From Eubacteriales bacterium (lineage in GTDB: Bacteria > Bacillota_A > Clostridia > Christensenellales > Aristaeellaceae), in the NCBI GenBank assembly GCA_029974035.1, contig JARKQG010000112.1, positions 1-55,112 of the forward strand: DNA of 55,112 nt, written 5' to 3'. This document shows, piece after piece, positions 44,118-52,651 of this stretch. Each line of letters opens with the position of its first letter. Position 1 is the stretch's first letter. The notes under the pieces were generated by a model that searched no databases, was not told the origin of the DNA, and saw nothing but the letters and a program-made list of their open reading frames with translations. A program made the position numbers and the translations under genes.

Positions 44118-45992
44118 ATGAGCAGGAAGATATTGTCCATCGTACTGGCCGTGGCCATGCTGCTTGGCCTCACCTGCACCGCGTTTGCCCAGGGCATGAA
44201 GCCCGGCGTGTACACCGAAACCGTCAAAGGCATGGCGGAAGGCATGGTGGTGGAGGTTACCCTTTCCGAAGACGCCATTGTCAGCGTCGTGGTCAAGTCC
44301 CACAACGAAACCCCTCCGGGCTATCCGGCCATTGAAAAGCTCCCGCAGGCGATCGTCGATGCCCAGTCCATCGAGGTGGACAGCATCAGCGGCGCGACCA
44401 TGTCCTCCGGCGGCATCAAGGCGGCCGTGAAGGCCGCGCTGGAAGAGGCGGGCGCGGACCTGGCCGCGTTCTCCAATAAGGTGGAATCCAAGGAAGAAGC
44501 CGTGTCCTACTTCCCGACGATGGGTTCCTTTGAAGTCCCGACCCAGTGGGACGAGAGCTATGACATCGTCGTGGTCGGCGGCGGCTACGCGGGCATGGCG
44601 GCGGCCTACAGCGCGGTGACCAGCGGTGCCAGCACCGTGCTGGTCGAAAAGCTGTCCACCACCGGCGGCAACTCGGCCATCAACGGAGGCCAGTATGCGG
44701 CCTACACCTCCAAGATCGCCGAAAAGCTCCAGAAGGAATTCAACCTGGAGCCCGACACCGCCGAAAAGCACATCGAGGATACGATGGCGGGCGGCGACTA
44801 CATGTCCAACATCGAGCTTGTGAAAAACTTCGTGTACGCCTCGCCCTTCTACCTCGACCTGCTGCTGGACAACGGGCTGGAGGTTCGCGATACCCTGGCG
44901 CGGCCCGGCGGACACTACGGATACCGCACCTACGTGACCAAGAACCAGGTGGGCTCGGACATCACCGAGGTTCAGAAGAAGATTCTGGCGGGCACCGACG
45001 CGGTGGTTGAGCTCAACACCAAGATGGTGGAAATCTACCGCACCCGCGACGACGAAAACAAGATCCTCGGCATCCGCGTCGCCACGCCGGACGGCTACAA
45101 GACCATCGAAGCCAAGAAGGGCGTCATCCTGGCCACCGGCGGCTTCAGCTCCAACGTGGAAATGCGCGAAACCCAGGTGCCCTATTTGACGGCGGACATC
45201 CCCACCACCAACAACACGGCCGTGTCCACCGGCGAGGGCATCTACCTGGCCCAGGCCATCGGCGCCAACACGACGCAGATGTCCAACATCCAGCGCTATC
45301 CCTTTGCCGATCCCAGCAACGGCGTGCTGGACAAGTATGCGGTGTGGCCCTTCACCGGCCCCAGCTACGGCGTGGTGTACGTGGATTACACCGGCAACCG
45401 CTACGTCAACGAGGGCGAGCGCCGCGACGTGTGCGCCAACGCCGCCGTCAATTCCGGCTTTATCTCCACCTACTGCATCTTCACGGAAAAGGTCGCGAGC
45501 TTCGTGTCCGCCGATGAGATCGCGGAAGGCGTCGCCAGCGGCCGCGTCCTGAAGGGCGACACGCTGGAAGAGCTGGCCGCGGCCATCAACGCCTATGCCA
45601 TCAAGGACCAGTATCCCACCGTGGACCCCGCTGCGCTGAAGGCAACCATTGAAAAGCACAACGGCTTTATCGACAGCGGCGTGGACGAGGACTTCGGCAA
45701 GGTCATGTCCTCCACCATGGTCAAGATGGAAGAAGGCCCCTACTACGCCATCGCCCAGTATCCCTCCGTGCACCACACCATGGGCGGCCTTGTCATCGAC
45801 AAGTACACCCAGGTGAAGGACATCTACGGACAGGTGATCCCGGGCCTCTACGCGGCGGGCGAAGTCACCGGCGGCGTGCACGGCACCAACCGGCTGGGCT
45901 CCAACGCGGACGCGGACGCCTGCGGCATGGGCTACATCTCCGGTTACTATGTGGCAACCGGCAAACTTCCGGATTTCATTCCTGTGGAATAA
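44118..45992 (+). CDS. exported FMN-binding, FAD-dependent reductase (fumarate/urocanate-reductase-like flavoprotein)
   Basis: 624 residues. A Sec signal peptide (MSRKILSIVLAVAMLLGLTCTAFA) precedes an FMN-binding domain (about 28-105) with DSISGAT near 90, whose Thr is the expected covalent flavin site. The FAD-binding domain starts at VVVGGGYAGMAAAYSA near 151, and GGVHGTNRLGSNADADACGMG closes near 595. Relatives are extracytoplasmic fumarate, urocanate or other alkene reductases accepting electrons from membrane carriers. FMN attachment needs an ApbE-type transferase, absent here. No lipobox Cys is seen, so it is secreted or anchored by other means. AAAGGAGA lies before ATG 44118. Confidence 0.9.
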   Translation: MSRKILSIVLAVAMLLGLTCTAFAQGMKPGVYTETVKGMAEGMVVEVTLSEDAIVSVVVKSHNETPPGYPAIEKLPQAIVDAQSIEVDSISGATMSSGGIKAAVKAALEEAGADLAAFSNKVESKEEAVSYFPTMGSFEVPTQWDESYDIVVVGGGYAGMAAAYSAVTSGASTVLVEKLSTTGGNSAINGGQYAAYTSKIAEKLQKEFNLEPDTAEKHIEDTMAGGDYMSNIELVKNFVYASPFYLDLLLDNGLEVRDTLARPGGHYGYRTYVTKNQVGSDITEVQKKILAGTDAVVELNTKMVEIYRTRDDENKILGIRVATPDGYKTIEAKKGVILATGGFSSNVEMRETQVPYLTADIPTTNNTAVSTGEGIYLAQAIGANTTQMSNIQRYPFADPSNGVLDKYAVWPFTGPSYGVVYVDYTGNRYVNEGERRDVCANAAVNSGFISTYCIFTEKVASFVSADEIAEGVASGRVLKGDTLEELAAAINAYAIKDQYPTVDPAALKATIEKHNGFIDSGVDEDFGKVMSSTMVKMEEGPYYAIAQYPSVHHTMGGLVIDKYTQVKDIYGQVIPGLYAAGEVTGGVHGTNRLGSNADADACGMGYISGYYVATGKLPDFIPVE

Positions 45993-46001
45993 CGCCCCTT
46001 G

Positions 46002-46038
46002 GGCGATCCCCTTTGCCAATGGCGCAAAGGGGATCGCC
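46002..46038 (+). terminator. hairpin after the reductase gene
   Basis: Perfect 14-bp stem (GGCGATCCCCTTTG / CAAAGGGGATCGCC) with a 9-base loop and then TTCCC. It may reduce read-through into the NusG-II gene rather than stop it wholly. Confidence 0.75.
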
Positions 46039-46070
46039 TTCCCAAAGGGCCGGTGTGTTAGGAGCGCAGC

Positions 46071-46655
46071 ATGATCAAAAAACGGGACGTTCTGATTGCG
46101 GGAATCCTGCTGGTGGCGGCGGTGGGCCTTTTTCTGCTGTCCAGGCACATGCCCACGGCGGCGCCCGCCCCGCTGACGACGGCCAATGCCGGACAGATTG
46201 AAATGGCGGCGGAAACGCCCGCTCCGACGGAAACGCCCGCTCCGACGGAAACGCCTGCTCCGACAAAAGCCGTTGCCGCGATTCCCGCGCAAACGCCGGA
46301 GGCGGCGCGGCCTTCGGCTTCGCCCTCGGCGGACTCGGAGCAGGCCTATCTGCTGGTCACGGTGCGCGGCGTTCAGTATGAGCCGATCCTGCTGGATGGG
46401 GAGGCGGAGTACACGCTCCGCCAAAAGGACACCGGCGCGGAGAACACCATCCACGTGACCAAGGACAGCATCCGGATGGCCGCCTCGACCTGCGAAAACC
46501 AGGATTGCGTGGAGCAAGGCACCGTATCGCTGGATAACCGGGGAAAGCGGCTCCTGCGCAACATGATCATCTGCCTGCCCAACGAGGTCACCCTGGAGCT
46601 GCTCACGGCGGAGGAAGCGGCGCAGATCAGCGCCGACAGTGAGGGCGCGCAATGA
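46071..46655 (+). CDS. NusG domain II-containing membrane-anchored protein
   Basis: 194 residues. One N-terminal membrane segment (DVLIAGILLVAAVGLFLLS), a Thr/Pro/Ala-rich spacer with three PTETPA repeats, then the NusG-II domain (about 95-180) containing ASTCENQDCVEQG and NMIICLPNEVTLEL with the paired cysteines usual for these domains. It overlaps the Gx transporter gene by four bases. The NusG-II plus Gx pair is common beside flavin-transferase and respiratory loci in Firmicutes; function is unknown but an electron-transfer role is suspected. Confidence 0.88.
   Translation: MIKKRDVLIAGILLVAAVGLFLLSRHMPTAAPAPLTTANAGQIEMAAETPAPTETPAPTETPAPTKAVAAIPAQTPEAARPSASPSADSEQAYLLVTVRGVQYEPILLDGEAEYTLRQKDTGAENTIHVTKDSIRMAASTCENQDCVEQGTVSLDNRGKRLLRNMIICLPNEVTLELLTAEEAAQISADSEGAQ
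46211..46264 (+). repeat. 18-bp tandem repeat, three units, inside the NusG-II gene
   Basis: GGAAACGCCCGCTCCGAC occurs three times in a row (46211, 46229, 46247; one base differs in the last unit), encoding ETPAPT each time. A coding spacer prone to length change. Confidence 0.9.
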
Positions 46656-47164
46656 AGGCGGCGACAAAGCGCGTCGCGCTGTCGGGGCTTCTCGTCTCGG
46701 TGATGCTGGTGCTCGGCTATATAGAGAGCCTGATTCCGCTGGGCGCCGCCGTCCCCGGCATCAAGATCGGGCTGGCGAACTCCGTTCTGCTGTACGCGAT
46801 CTACGTGCTGGGCGCGCGGCGGGCGTTTGTTCTCATGATTGTGAAGGTGCTGCTCTCCGGCCTGACCTTTGGCGGCGTAAACGCCATGATGTACAGCCTG
46901 GCCGGCGGAGTTTTGAGCATGGCGGCGATGCTTCTGGTGCGGCGCATTCCCGGGACGGGCATTCTGGGCGTGAGCGTGAGCGGCGCCGCGATGCACAACG
47001 TGGGGCAGGTGGCGATGGCGATGCTCATCCTCCACACCCCCAAGCTCGTTTACTACATGGCGGTGCTGGTGGCCATCGGCGTCGTCACCGGTGTTCTGAC
47101 GGGCGTCGTGGCCCAGTCGGTGCTGCGCATTCGGGCCTGCCGTCCGGAGCCTGGCGACGGCTAG
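46652..47164 (+). CDS. Gx transporter family protein (heptaprenyl-diphosphate-synthase-component-I-like)
   Basis: 170-residue membrane protein with five hydrophobic segments. LVLGYIESLIPLGAAVPGIKIGLANSV near 18, the KVLLSGLTFGG segment near 65 and SGAAMHNVGQVAMAM near 110 are hallmarks of the family (Pfam Hpre_diP_synt_I), which despite its name resembles ECF S components. Overlaps the NusG-II gene (ATGA). Its TAG stop is part of the left end of foldback element copy 2. Confidence 0.88.
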   Translation: MKAATKRVALSGLLVSVMLVLGYIESLIPLGAAVPGIKIGLANSVLLYAIYVLGARRAFVLMIVKVLLSGLTFGGVNAMMYSLAGGVLSMAAMLLVRRIPGTGILGVSVSGAAMHNVGQVAMAMLILHTPKLVYYMAVLVAIGVVTGVLTGVVAQSVLRIRACRPEPGDG

Positions 47165-47326
47165 TCGTCCACGAAGCCTAAGAACCGCGCTATGGCTGGA
47201 TCTTTTCCTGTCCGGCCGTGTCGCGCTCCGCTTGACGTAGCGCTGCTGCGCCTGCGCTCCGGCTCCGTGCCGGGCAGAAAAATCTCTGCGCCCTATCATC
47301 GGTTCTTAGACTTCGTGGACTACGAG
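47161..47326. repeat. foldback element copy 2 (166 bp)
   Basis: Terminal inverted repeats 47161-47186 (starting CTAGTC) and 47301-47326 pair at 23 of 26 positions. The core 47202-47284 is about 76 percent identical to 30400-30482 with no gaps. At the same core offset as in copy 1, the hairpin is CGTAG-CGCTG-CTGCG (47236-47250): five pairs, four of them changed in identity. The middle stem pairs TCTTTTCCTGTCCGGC with GCCGGGCAGAAAAATC, allowing one bulge. The element begins on the stop codon of the Gx transporter gene and lies between convergent genes. Confidence 0.8.
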
Positions 47327-47330
47327 GGCA

Positions 47331-47384
47331 CGCCGCATCGGCAAGGCCCCCGGACGCGCGTCCGGGGGCCTTGCCGATGCGGCG
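47331..47384. repeat. perfect 54-nt palindrome
   Basis: The sequence is its own reverse complement over 54 bases, centred at 47357.5 (CGCCGCATCGG at one end, CCGATGCGGCG at the other). No U-run follows on either strand. It lies between foldback element copy 2 and the recR stop. Confidence 0.85.
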
Positions 47385-47405
47385 GTAAAAAATGGGGGAG
47401 TGCCT

Positions 47406-48002
47406 TCAAAGCTCGCGCCGGTTTTCAAAGGCCTTGGACAGCGTCACCTCGTCGGTGTATTCCAGTTCGCCGCCCACTGGCACGCCGTGGGCGATGCGCG
47501 TGACCCGGACGTTCAGCGGCTTCACCAGCCGCGCGATGTAGGCGGCGGTGGCCTCGCCCTCGATGTCCGGATTGGTGGCCAGCACAACCTCCCGGATCTC
47601 GCCGGAGGCGAGCCGCGTCATCAGTTCGCGGATGCGGATGTCGTCCGGCCCGATGCCGTCCATCGGGGAAATCACGCCGTGCAGCACGTGGTACTGGCCG
47701 CTGTATTCGCGCATCCGCTCCATCGCGGCCACATCCCGCGGGTCCTTGACCACGCAGAGGATCGACTTATCCCTCGTCGGGTCGGCGCAGCGCTTGCAGG
47801 GGTCGGTGTCGGTATAATCGCCGCACACCGCGCAGAAATGCACCTGCTTTTTGCCGCTAAAGATCGCCACGGCCAGATCCCGCACCTGCTCCTCCGGCAG
47901 CGCGATGATGTGATAGGCCAGCCGGGCGGCGGTCTTGCGGCCGATGCCCGGCAACCTGGAAAGCTGGTTCACCAGCTTTGCGATGGGCTCGATGTCGTTC
48001 AT
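47406..48002 (-). CDS. recR: recombination mediator protein RecR
   Basis: 198 residues, family-typical. Helix-hairpin-helix [16 protein letters not shown] (17-32), the zinc finger C-x2-C..C-x2-C ([16 protein letters not shown] near 58-73) and the Toprim domain [17 protein letters not shown] near 83 and [19 protein letters not shown] near 143 are seen. Works with RecF/RecO in loading RecA. It follows ybaB by a single base; dnaX, usually upstream of ybaB, is missing. Confidence 0.97.
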   Translation of the reverse strand: MNDIEPIAKLVNQLSRLPGIGRKTAARLAYHIIALPEEQVRDLAVAIFSGKKQVHFCAVCGDYTDTDPCKRCADPTRDKSILCVVKDPRDVAAMERMREYSGQYHVLHGVISPMDGIGPDDIRIRELMTRLASGEIREVVLATNPDIEGEATAAYIARLVKPLNVRVTRIAHGVPVGGELEYTDEVTLSKAFENRREL

Positions 48003-48003
48003 T

Positions 48004-48345
48004 CTAAAAGAGTCCGGGCATATTGAGCCCGCCGGTCATCTTGCCCATTTCGCGCTCGATGGTTTCGGCCGCCTGGCGCATCGCCTCGTTGACCGCCGCC
48101 ATCACCAGATCCTGCAGCATTTCCACATCTTCCGGGTCCACCGCCTCGGGCTTGATGACGAGGGAGAGCAGTTCCTTTTTGCCGTTGACTTTGACCGAAA
48201 CCATGCCGCCGCCCGCCGAAGCCTCGAATTCACGCGCGTCCAGCGCCGCCTGCATTTCCGCCATCTGCTGCTGCAGCTTCTGCGCCTGTCGCGCCAGCTG
48301 CTGCATGTTTCCACCCATCATGCCAGGGAATCCGCCACGTGCCAT
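48004..48345 (-). CDS. ybaB: YbaB/EbfC family nucleoid-associated protein
   Basis: 113 residues, starting [31 protein letters not shown], the usual YbaB coiled helix, then [44 protein letters not shown]. Binds DNA non-specifically and is nearly always beside recR. AGGAGG lies before the ATG, with its own promoter 30 bases further up. Confidence 0.96.
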   Translation of the reverse strand: MARGGFPGMMGGNMQQLARQAQKLQQQMAEMQAALDAREFEASAGGGMVSVKVNGKKELLSLVIKPEAVDPEDVEMLQDLVMAAVNEAMRQAAETIEREMGKMTGGLNMPGLF

Positions 48346-48376
48346 AATCCGTCCTCCTGAAGAGATTCTTCATACC

Positions 48377-48405
48377 ATTATACACGATCCCCGGGCCCTT
48401 GTAAA
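48377..48405 (-). promoter_or_regulatory. promoter of ybaB-recR
   Basis: TTTACA (48405-48400), 17 bases, perfect TATAAT (48382-48377). Confidence 0.85.
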
Positions 48406-48463
48406 CCGATCCTGCCGTCTGCGCGCAGACGCCAAAAACCTTTCCAGCATTTTGCCGAATTGT

Positions 48464-48492
48464 TTGACATTCGGGTGTCGGGGTTGTATAAT
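48464..48492 (+). promoter_or_regulatory. consensus promoter of oppBCDF
   Basis: Perfect TTGACA (48464-48469), 17 bases, perfect TATAAT (48487-48492), 40 bases before oppB; divergent from the ybaB promoter. Confidence 0.92.
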
Positions 48493-48531
48493 AAAGAGTA
48501 TTCTTTTTGGCATACAGGCGGGAGGTAGCCC

Positions 48532-49458
48532 ATGAGTGCACGGTTCGCGATGTACACGCTAAAGCGTCTGGGCATGGCGGTTCTGACGATTTTTCTGGTC
48601 ATCATGATCACATTTTTTACGATGCACGCGATTCCGGCCAGCCCCTTCAGTTCGGAAAAGGCCAAGTCCGACAAGACGATCGCCGCGCTGGAAGCCAAAT
48701 ACGGCTTTGACAAGCCCGTCGGTATTCAATTTCTGAATTACGTGAAAAACGTCGTGAGGTTTGATTTCGGCCTTTCCACGGCCTGGGTCGGGAGCACCGT
48801 GTTCGACCTGATCAAGTCCGGCTTTCGCTACTCGGCGCTGATCGGCCTCAGCGCCGCGCTGATTGCGATTGTGCTGGGCATTATTCTGGGCGCCATCGCC
48901 GCGCTGACCAGGGGACGGTGGCCGGACAAGATCGTCCAGGTGGTCACCACCGCGCTGGTGTCGATGCCCTCCTTCGTCATGGCGACGGTGCTCTTGCTGG
49001 TGGTTTCGCTGCAGTTGGGCTGGCTGCCCAGCATGGGCAACCAGCCGGGCGGCCTGGTGCTGCCCATCATTTCGCTGAGCCTGTACCCGCTGGCCTACGT
49101 CACCCGGCTGGAGCGCAGCAGCATGCTGGACGTGCTGGGGCAGGACTACATCCGCACGGCCCGCGCCAAGGGCCTTCGGAAGAACAAGGTGATCTTTAAG
49201 CACGCGCTGAAAAACGCCCTCAGCCCCGTCCTGACCTACGCAGGCCCGATGATTGCCTTTATCCTGACGGGCAGCATGGTGGTGGAGAACATCTTCTCGG
49301 TGCCGGGCCTGGGGCGGCTCTTCGTCAACAGCATGCTGCGCACCGATTACATGATGGTCATGGGCGTGACGATCTTCCTGGCGTTTTTGATCATCATGCT
49401 CAACTTTGTGACGGATATCCTCTACAAGGTCATGGACCCCAGAATCGATTTGCGGTGA
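48532..49458 (+). CDS. oppB: peptide ABC transporter permease (OppB/DppB)
   Basis: 308 residues with six hydrophobic segments, the first at FAMYTLKRLGMAVLTIFLVIMITFF. The permease EAA-type loop is YIRTARAKGLRKNKVIFKHALKNALSPV near 205. Forms the import channel with OppC. GGGAGG precedes the ATG. Its stop overlaps the GTG start assigned to oppC. Confidence 0.95.
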   Translation: MSARFAMYTLKRLGMAVLTIFLVIMITFFTMHAIPASPFSSEKAKSDKTIAALEAKYGFDKPVGIQFLNYVKNVVRFDFGLSTAWVGSTVFDLIKSGFRYSALIGLSAALIAIVLGIILGAIAALTRGRWPDKIVQVVTTALVSMPSFVMATVLLLVVSLQLGWLPSMGNQPGGLVLPIISLSLYPLAYVTRLERSSMLDVLGQDYIRTARAKGLRKNKVIFKHALKNALSPVLTYAGPMIAFILTGSMVVENIFSVPGLGRLFVNSMLRTDYMMVMGVTIFLAFLIIMLNFVTDILYKVMDPRIDLR

Positions 49459-50513
49459 GGTTGATAGAAAAGATGGACAAGCCACTCAAGCGGAACCCGT
49501 TCAGCCTTCAGTTGGATCCCAACCTGTTTCAGCAGGCGACCGAGGAGGAGAAGGCGCAGCAGGTTGTGACCCGCGAATCGGTTTCCTTCATGCGCGACGC
49601 GCTCCGGCGGCTCAGCCGCAACAAGATCTCGATGGCCTGCGTGGTTACGCTGATTCTTGTGGCGCTGATCGCCTTCATCGTGCCTTCCATTTATCCCTAC
49701 AGCTATACGCGTCAGGATGTGACCGCCAAGTACCTGGCGCCGATGGAGTACTCCCGCAAGGAGCAGGCCAAGATCGCCCAGGGCGAAAAGGTGTTTCCGC
49801 ACCTGATGGGCACCGACTCGCTGGGCCGCGACTACGCAAGCCGCGTGATCTACGGCACCCGCATATCGCTGCTGGTGGGATTTGTGTCCGCGATCATCGT
49901 GGTCATCATCGGCATCATCTATGGCTCCATCTCCGGCTATTTCGGCGGCAAGGTGGACATGATCATGATGCGCATCGTGGATGTGATCTACGCGCTGCCG
50001 GACGTACTGATCGTCATATTGCTGTCGGTGGCCATCAAGGACATGATCAGCGCGTCGAAAAACGCGCTCATCGTCCGGATGGGCGCCGGCATGGTCAGCA
50101 TCTTCATTGTATTCGGCCTTTTGTACTGGGTGGGCATGGCGCGGCAGGTGCGCGGGCAGATCCTTTCCATTAAAGAGCAGGAGTACGTGCTGGCCTCCCG
50201 CTCCATCGGCGCTTCGCCCGCGCGGATCATCCGCAAGCACATGATTCCCAACAGCGTGTCCGTCATCATCATCACCGCCGCCATGCAGATTCCCTCCGCC
50301 ATCTTTACCGAGAGCTTCCTCTCGTTTCTGGGGCTGGGCGTTTCGATCCCGATGCCCTCGCTGGGCTCGCTGGCTTCGGAGGCGCGCAGCGGCCTGGTGT
50401 CCTACCCGTACCTTCTGATCTGGCCGGCGATGTCCATTTTCCTGATCGTGCTGTCCTTTAACCTCCTGGGCAACGGATTGCGCGACGCCTTCGATCCGAA
50501 ACTCAGGTCTTAG
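49455..50513 (+). CDS. oppC: peptide ABC transporter permease (OppC/DppC)
   Basis: 352 residues. The OppC N-terminal domain (SRNKISMACVVTLILVALIAFIVPSIYPY near 55-80) and the permease loop VLASRSIGASPARIIRKHMIPNSVSV near 250 are visible. Six membrane segments. GTG 49455 overlaps the oppB stop (GTGA, coupled); ATG 49473 is an equally possible start. A 65-residue extracytoplasmic insert between the first two helices includes LMGTDSLGRDYASRVIYG, conserved in OppC. Confidence 0.93.
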   Translation: MRLIEKMDKPLKRNPFSLQLDPNLFQQATEEEKAQQVVTRESVSFMRDALRRLSRNKISMACVVTLILVALIAFIVPSIYPYSYTRQDVTAKYLAPMEYSRKEQAKIAQGEKVFPHLMGTDSLGRDYASRVIYGTRISLLVGFVSAIIVVIIGIIYGSISGYFGGKVDMIMMRIVDVIYALPDVLIVILLSVAIKDMISASKNALIVRMGAGMVSIFIVFGLLYWVGMARQVRGQILSIKEQEYVLASRSIGASPARIIRKHMIPNSVSVIIITAAMQIPSAIFTESFLSFLGLGVSIPMPSLGSLASEARSGLVSYPYLLIWPAMSIFLIVLSFNLLGNGLRDAFDPKLRS

Positions 50514-50525
50514 GAGGGGCGCGCG

Positions 50526-51578
50526 ATGAATTTGCTGGAAGTCAAAAACCTCAAAACCTCCTTTTTCACTCCGTCCGGCGAAGTCAAGGCGGTGGATGAC
50601 GTTTCGTTCAACCTCAGCAAGGGCACGGTGCTGGGCATTGTGGGCGAGTCGGGCAGCGGCAAGAGCGTGACGGCCTACTCCATCCTGCAGATCCTGACGC
50701 CGCCCGGCCGCATCGTCGGCGGCAGCATCAAGTTCCGGGACAAGGAATTGGTGGGGGCCTCCGAGGAGGAGATGCGCAGGATCCGCGGCAACAAGATCAG
50801 CATCATCTTTCAGGACCCGATGACCAGCCTCAATCCGGTCTTCACCATCGGCAACCAATTGATGGAGGCCATCCTGCTGCACACCGGGCGCAACCACAGC
50901 CAGGCCTTTGACCGCGCGGTGGAAATGCTGACGCTGGTGGGCATCAACGAACCCAAAAAGCGCATGGATCAGTACGCCTACGAGCTCTCCGGCGGCATGC
51001 GCCCGCGGGTGATGATCGCCATGGCGCGGGCCTGCGAACCGGATATCCTGATTGCCGATGAGCCCACCACCGCGCTGGACGTGACCATCCAGGCGCAGAT
51101 TCTGGAGCTGATGACCCAGCTGCAGAAAAAGCTGGGCATGGCCATCATCATGATCACCCACGATCTGGGCGTCATTGCCAACATGTGCGACGAGGTGATC
51201 GTCATGTACGCGGGCAAGGTGGCCGAGCGTGGCACTGCGCGGCAAATCTTCTACAACCCGCGCCACGAGTACACCAAGGGCCTGCTTCGGTCCATCCCCA
51301 ACATTGACAGCGACAGCCAGGAACGGCTGGTGCCCATCTCCGGCACCCCGATCGACATGCTCAACATGCCCGCCGGCTGCGCCTTCGCACCGCGCTGCGG
51401 GCAGGCGATGAAGGTATGCCTCCGGGAGCATCCCCGGGAGGTGTGGGTGGCGGAGGATCACCTGTCCGCCTGCTGGGTCAACGTGCGGGACGGCCTCGCG
51501 CACGGCGCGATCGAGACCGGGGAAGACGGCGAGATCGTCCGCATCAACACCGATTGGAATGGTGATCAGAATGCCTGA
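50526..51578 (+). CDS. oppD: peptide ABC transporter ATPase (OppD/DppD)
   Basis: 350 residues. Walker [15 protein letters not shown] near 42, Walker [16 protein letters not shown] near 175 and the C-terminal OppD cysteine cluster ([14 protein letters not shown]) are normal. The ABC signature reads [16 protein letters not shown] at 154-169: the Gln almost always found at the seventh place (LSGGMRQR) is Pro160 (codon CCG, 51003-51005). One base would restore Gln. Overlaps oppF. Confidence 0.93.
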   Translation: MNLLEVKNLKTSFFTPSGEVKAVDDVSFNLSKGTVLGIVGESGSGKSVTAYSILQILTPPGRIVGGSIKFRDKELVGASEEEMRRIRGNKISIIFQDPMTSLNPVFTIGNQLMEAILLHTGRNHSQAFDRAVEMLTLVGINEPKKRMDQYAYELSGGMRPRVMIAMARACEPDILIADEPTTALDVTIQAQILELMTQLQKKLGMAIIMITHDLGVIANMCDEVIVMYAGKVAERGTARQIFYNPRHEYTKGLLRSIPNIDSDSQERLVPISGTPIDMLNMPAGCAFAPRCGQAMKVCLREHPREVWVAEDHLSACWVNVRDGLAHGAIETGEDGEIVRINTDWNGDQNA

Positions 51579-52551
51579 CAACGCGAACGCCGGAAAAGCG
51601 CCCCTGGTGGACGTCCGGGACCTCAAGCAGCACTTTACCATCAGCACCGGCTTTTTCAAAAAGAAACCGCTGAAGGCGGTGGACGGCGTTTCCTTCACCA
51701 TAGGAAAGGGCGAAACGCTGGGCCTGGTGGGGGAGTCCGGCTGTGGCAAGACCACCGTGGGCAGGAGCCTTCTGCACCTTTACACACCCACTTCCGGCGA
51801 GGTGTTCTTTGACGGCGTACGGGTAGAGGAAAAGACGCTGCCCGCCTTTCGGCGCCGCGCGCAGCTGGTGTTCCAGGATCCGTACTCGTCGCTCAACCCG
51901 CGCATGACGGTGGGCGATATCGTGGCGGAGCCGCTGGACGTGCATAAGCTGTGCAAAAACAAAAAGGAGCGGGACGAGAAGATTACGAGCCTGCTCCGCA
52001 TGGTCGGCCTTTCCAGCGAACAGGCCACCCGCTACGCCCATGAGTTTTCCGGCGGACAGCGGCAGCGCATCGGCATTGCCCGGGCGCTGGCGTCCAGCCC
52101 GGAGTTCATCGTCTGCGACGAGCCGGTGTCGGCGCTGGACGTGTCCATCCAGGCGCAGATCATCAACATGCTGGAAGACCTGCAGAAGAAGTTAGGGCTG
52201 GCGTACCTGTTCATCGCCCATGATCTGGCGGTGGTCAAGCACATTTCAAACCGCATTGCCGTCATGTACCTGGGCAAGATGGTGGAGTTGGCGTCCTCCT
52301 CGGAGCTGCACCGCCACCCGCTGCACCCCTACACGATCTCCCTTTTGTCGGCGGTGCCGATCCCGGACCCGGACAGGGCCCGCGCCTCCCGGCGCATTGT
52401 GCTCGGCGGCGATATCCCCAGCCCGCTCAACGTGCCGTCGGGCTGCCCCTTCCGCACGCGCTGCAGCCGCGCCACCAGCATCTGCGCGGAAATCAACCCG
52501 GAATTTGTCGAGGTGGAAAAGGGACATTTTGCCGCCTGCCACCACATATAA
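51571..52551 (+). CDS. oppF: peptide ABC transporter ATPase (OppF/DppF)
   Basis: 326 residues. Walker [18 protein letters not shown] near 55, signature [16 protein letters not shown] near 158 and Walker [17 protein letters not shown] near 178, then [16 protein letters not shown]-terminal oligopeptide-transporter tail has the Cys motif [17 protein letters not shown] 51571 follows GGTGAT and overlaps the oppD stop; ATG 51559 is an in-frame alternative. Pairs with OppD. Confidence 0.95.
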   Translation: MPDNANAGKAPLVDVRDLKQHFTISTGFFKKKPLKAVDGVSFTIGKGETLGLVGESGCGKTTVGRSLLHLYTPTSGEVFFDGVRVEEKTLPAFRRRAQLVFQDPYSSLNPRMTVGDIVAEPLDVHKLCKNKKERDEKITSLLRMVGLSSEQATRYAHEFSGGQRQRIGIARALASSPEFIVCDEPVSALDVSIQAQIINMLEDLQKKLGLAYLFIAHDLAVVKHISNRIAVMYLGKMVELASSSELHRHPLHPYTISLLSAVPIPDPDRARASRRIVLGGDIPSPLNVPSGCPFRTRCSRATSICAEINPEFVEVEKGHFAACHHI

Positions 52552-52572
52552 TTCATTTTTTGTTTTGCTTCC

Positions 52573-52601
52573 TTGACAGCATGCAGCCAGCATGCTATCA
52601 T
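52573..52601 (+). promoter_or_regulatory. oppA promoter with an inverted repeat in the spacer
   Basis: TTGACA (52573-52578), 17 bases, TATCAT (52596-52601). Within it, AGCATGC (52578-52584) and GCATGCT (52590-52596) form a perfect 7-bp inverted repeat with a 5-base spacer, exactly filling the -35 to -10 gap, like an operator. It would give oppA separate and more abundant expression than oppBCDF. Confidence 0.8.
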
Positions 52602-52651
52602 TGGGGCAGTTACTTGCATCCTGGTCCAGTATCATTTTGAGGAGGAGAACT

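Noticed and set aside
46211..46264. Short tandem repeats as a possible CRISPR
   Set aside because: Units are contiguous 18-mers without spacers and code for a Pro/Thr-rich linker.
47331..47384. Palindrome as an intrinsic terminator
   Set aside because: The stem is strong but no U-tract follows on either strand; the A-run after it on the plus strand is on the wrong side for the minus strand too.
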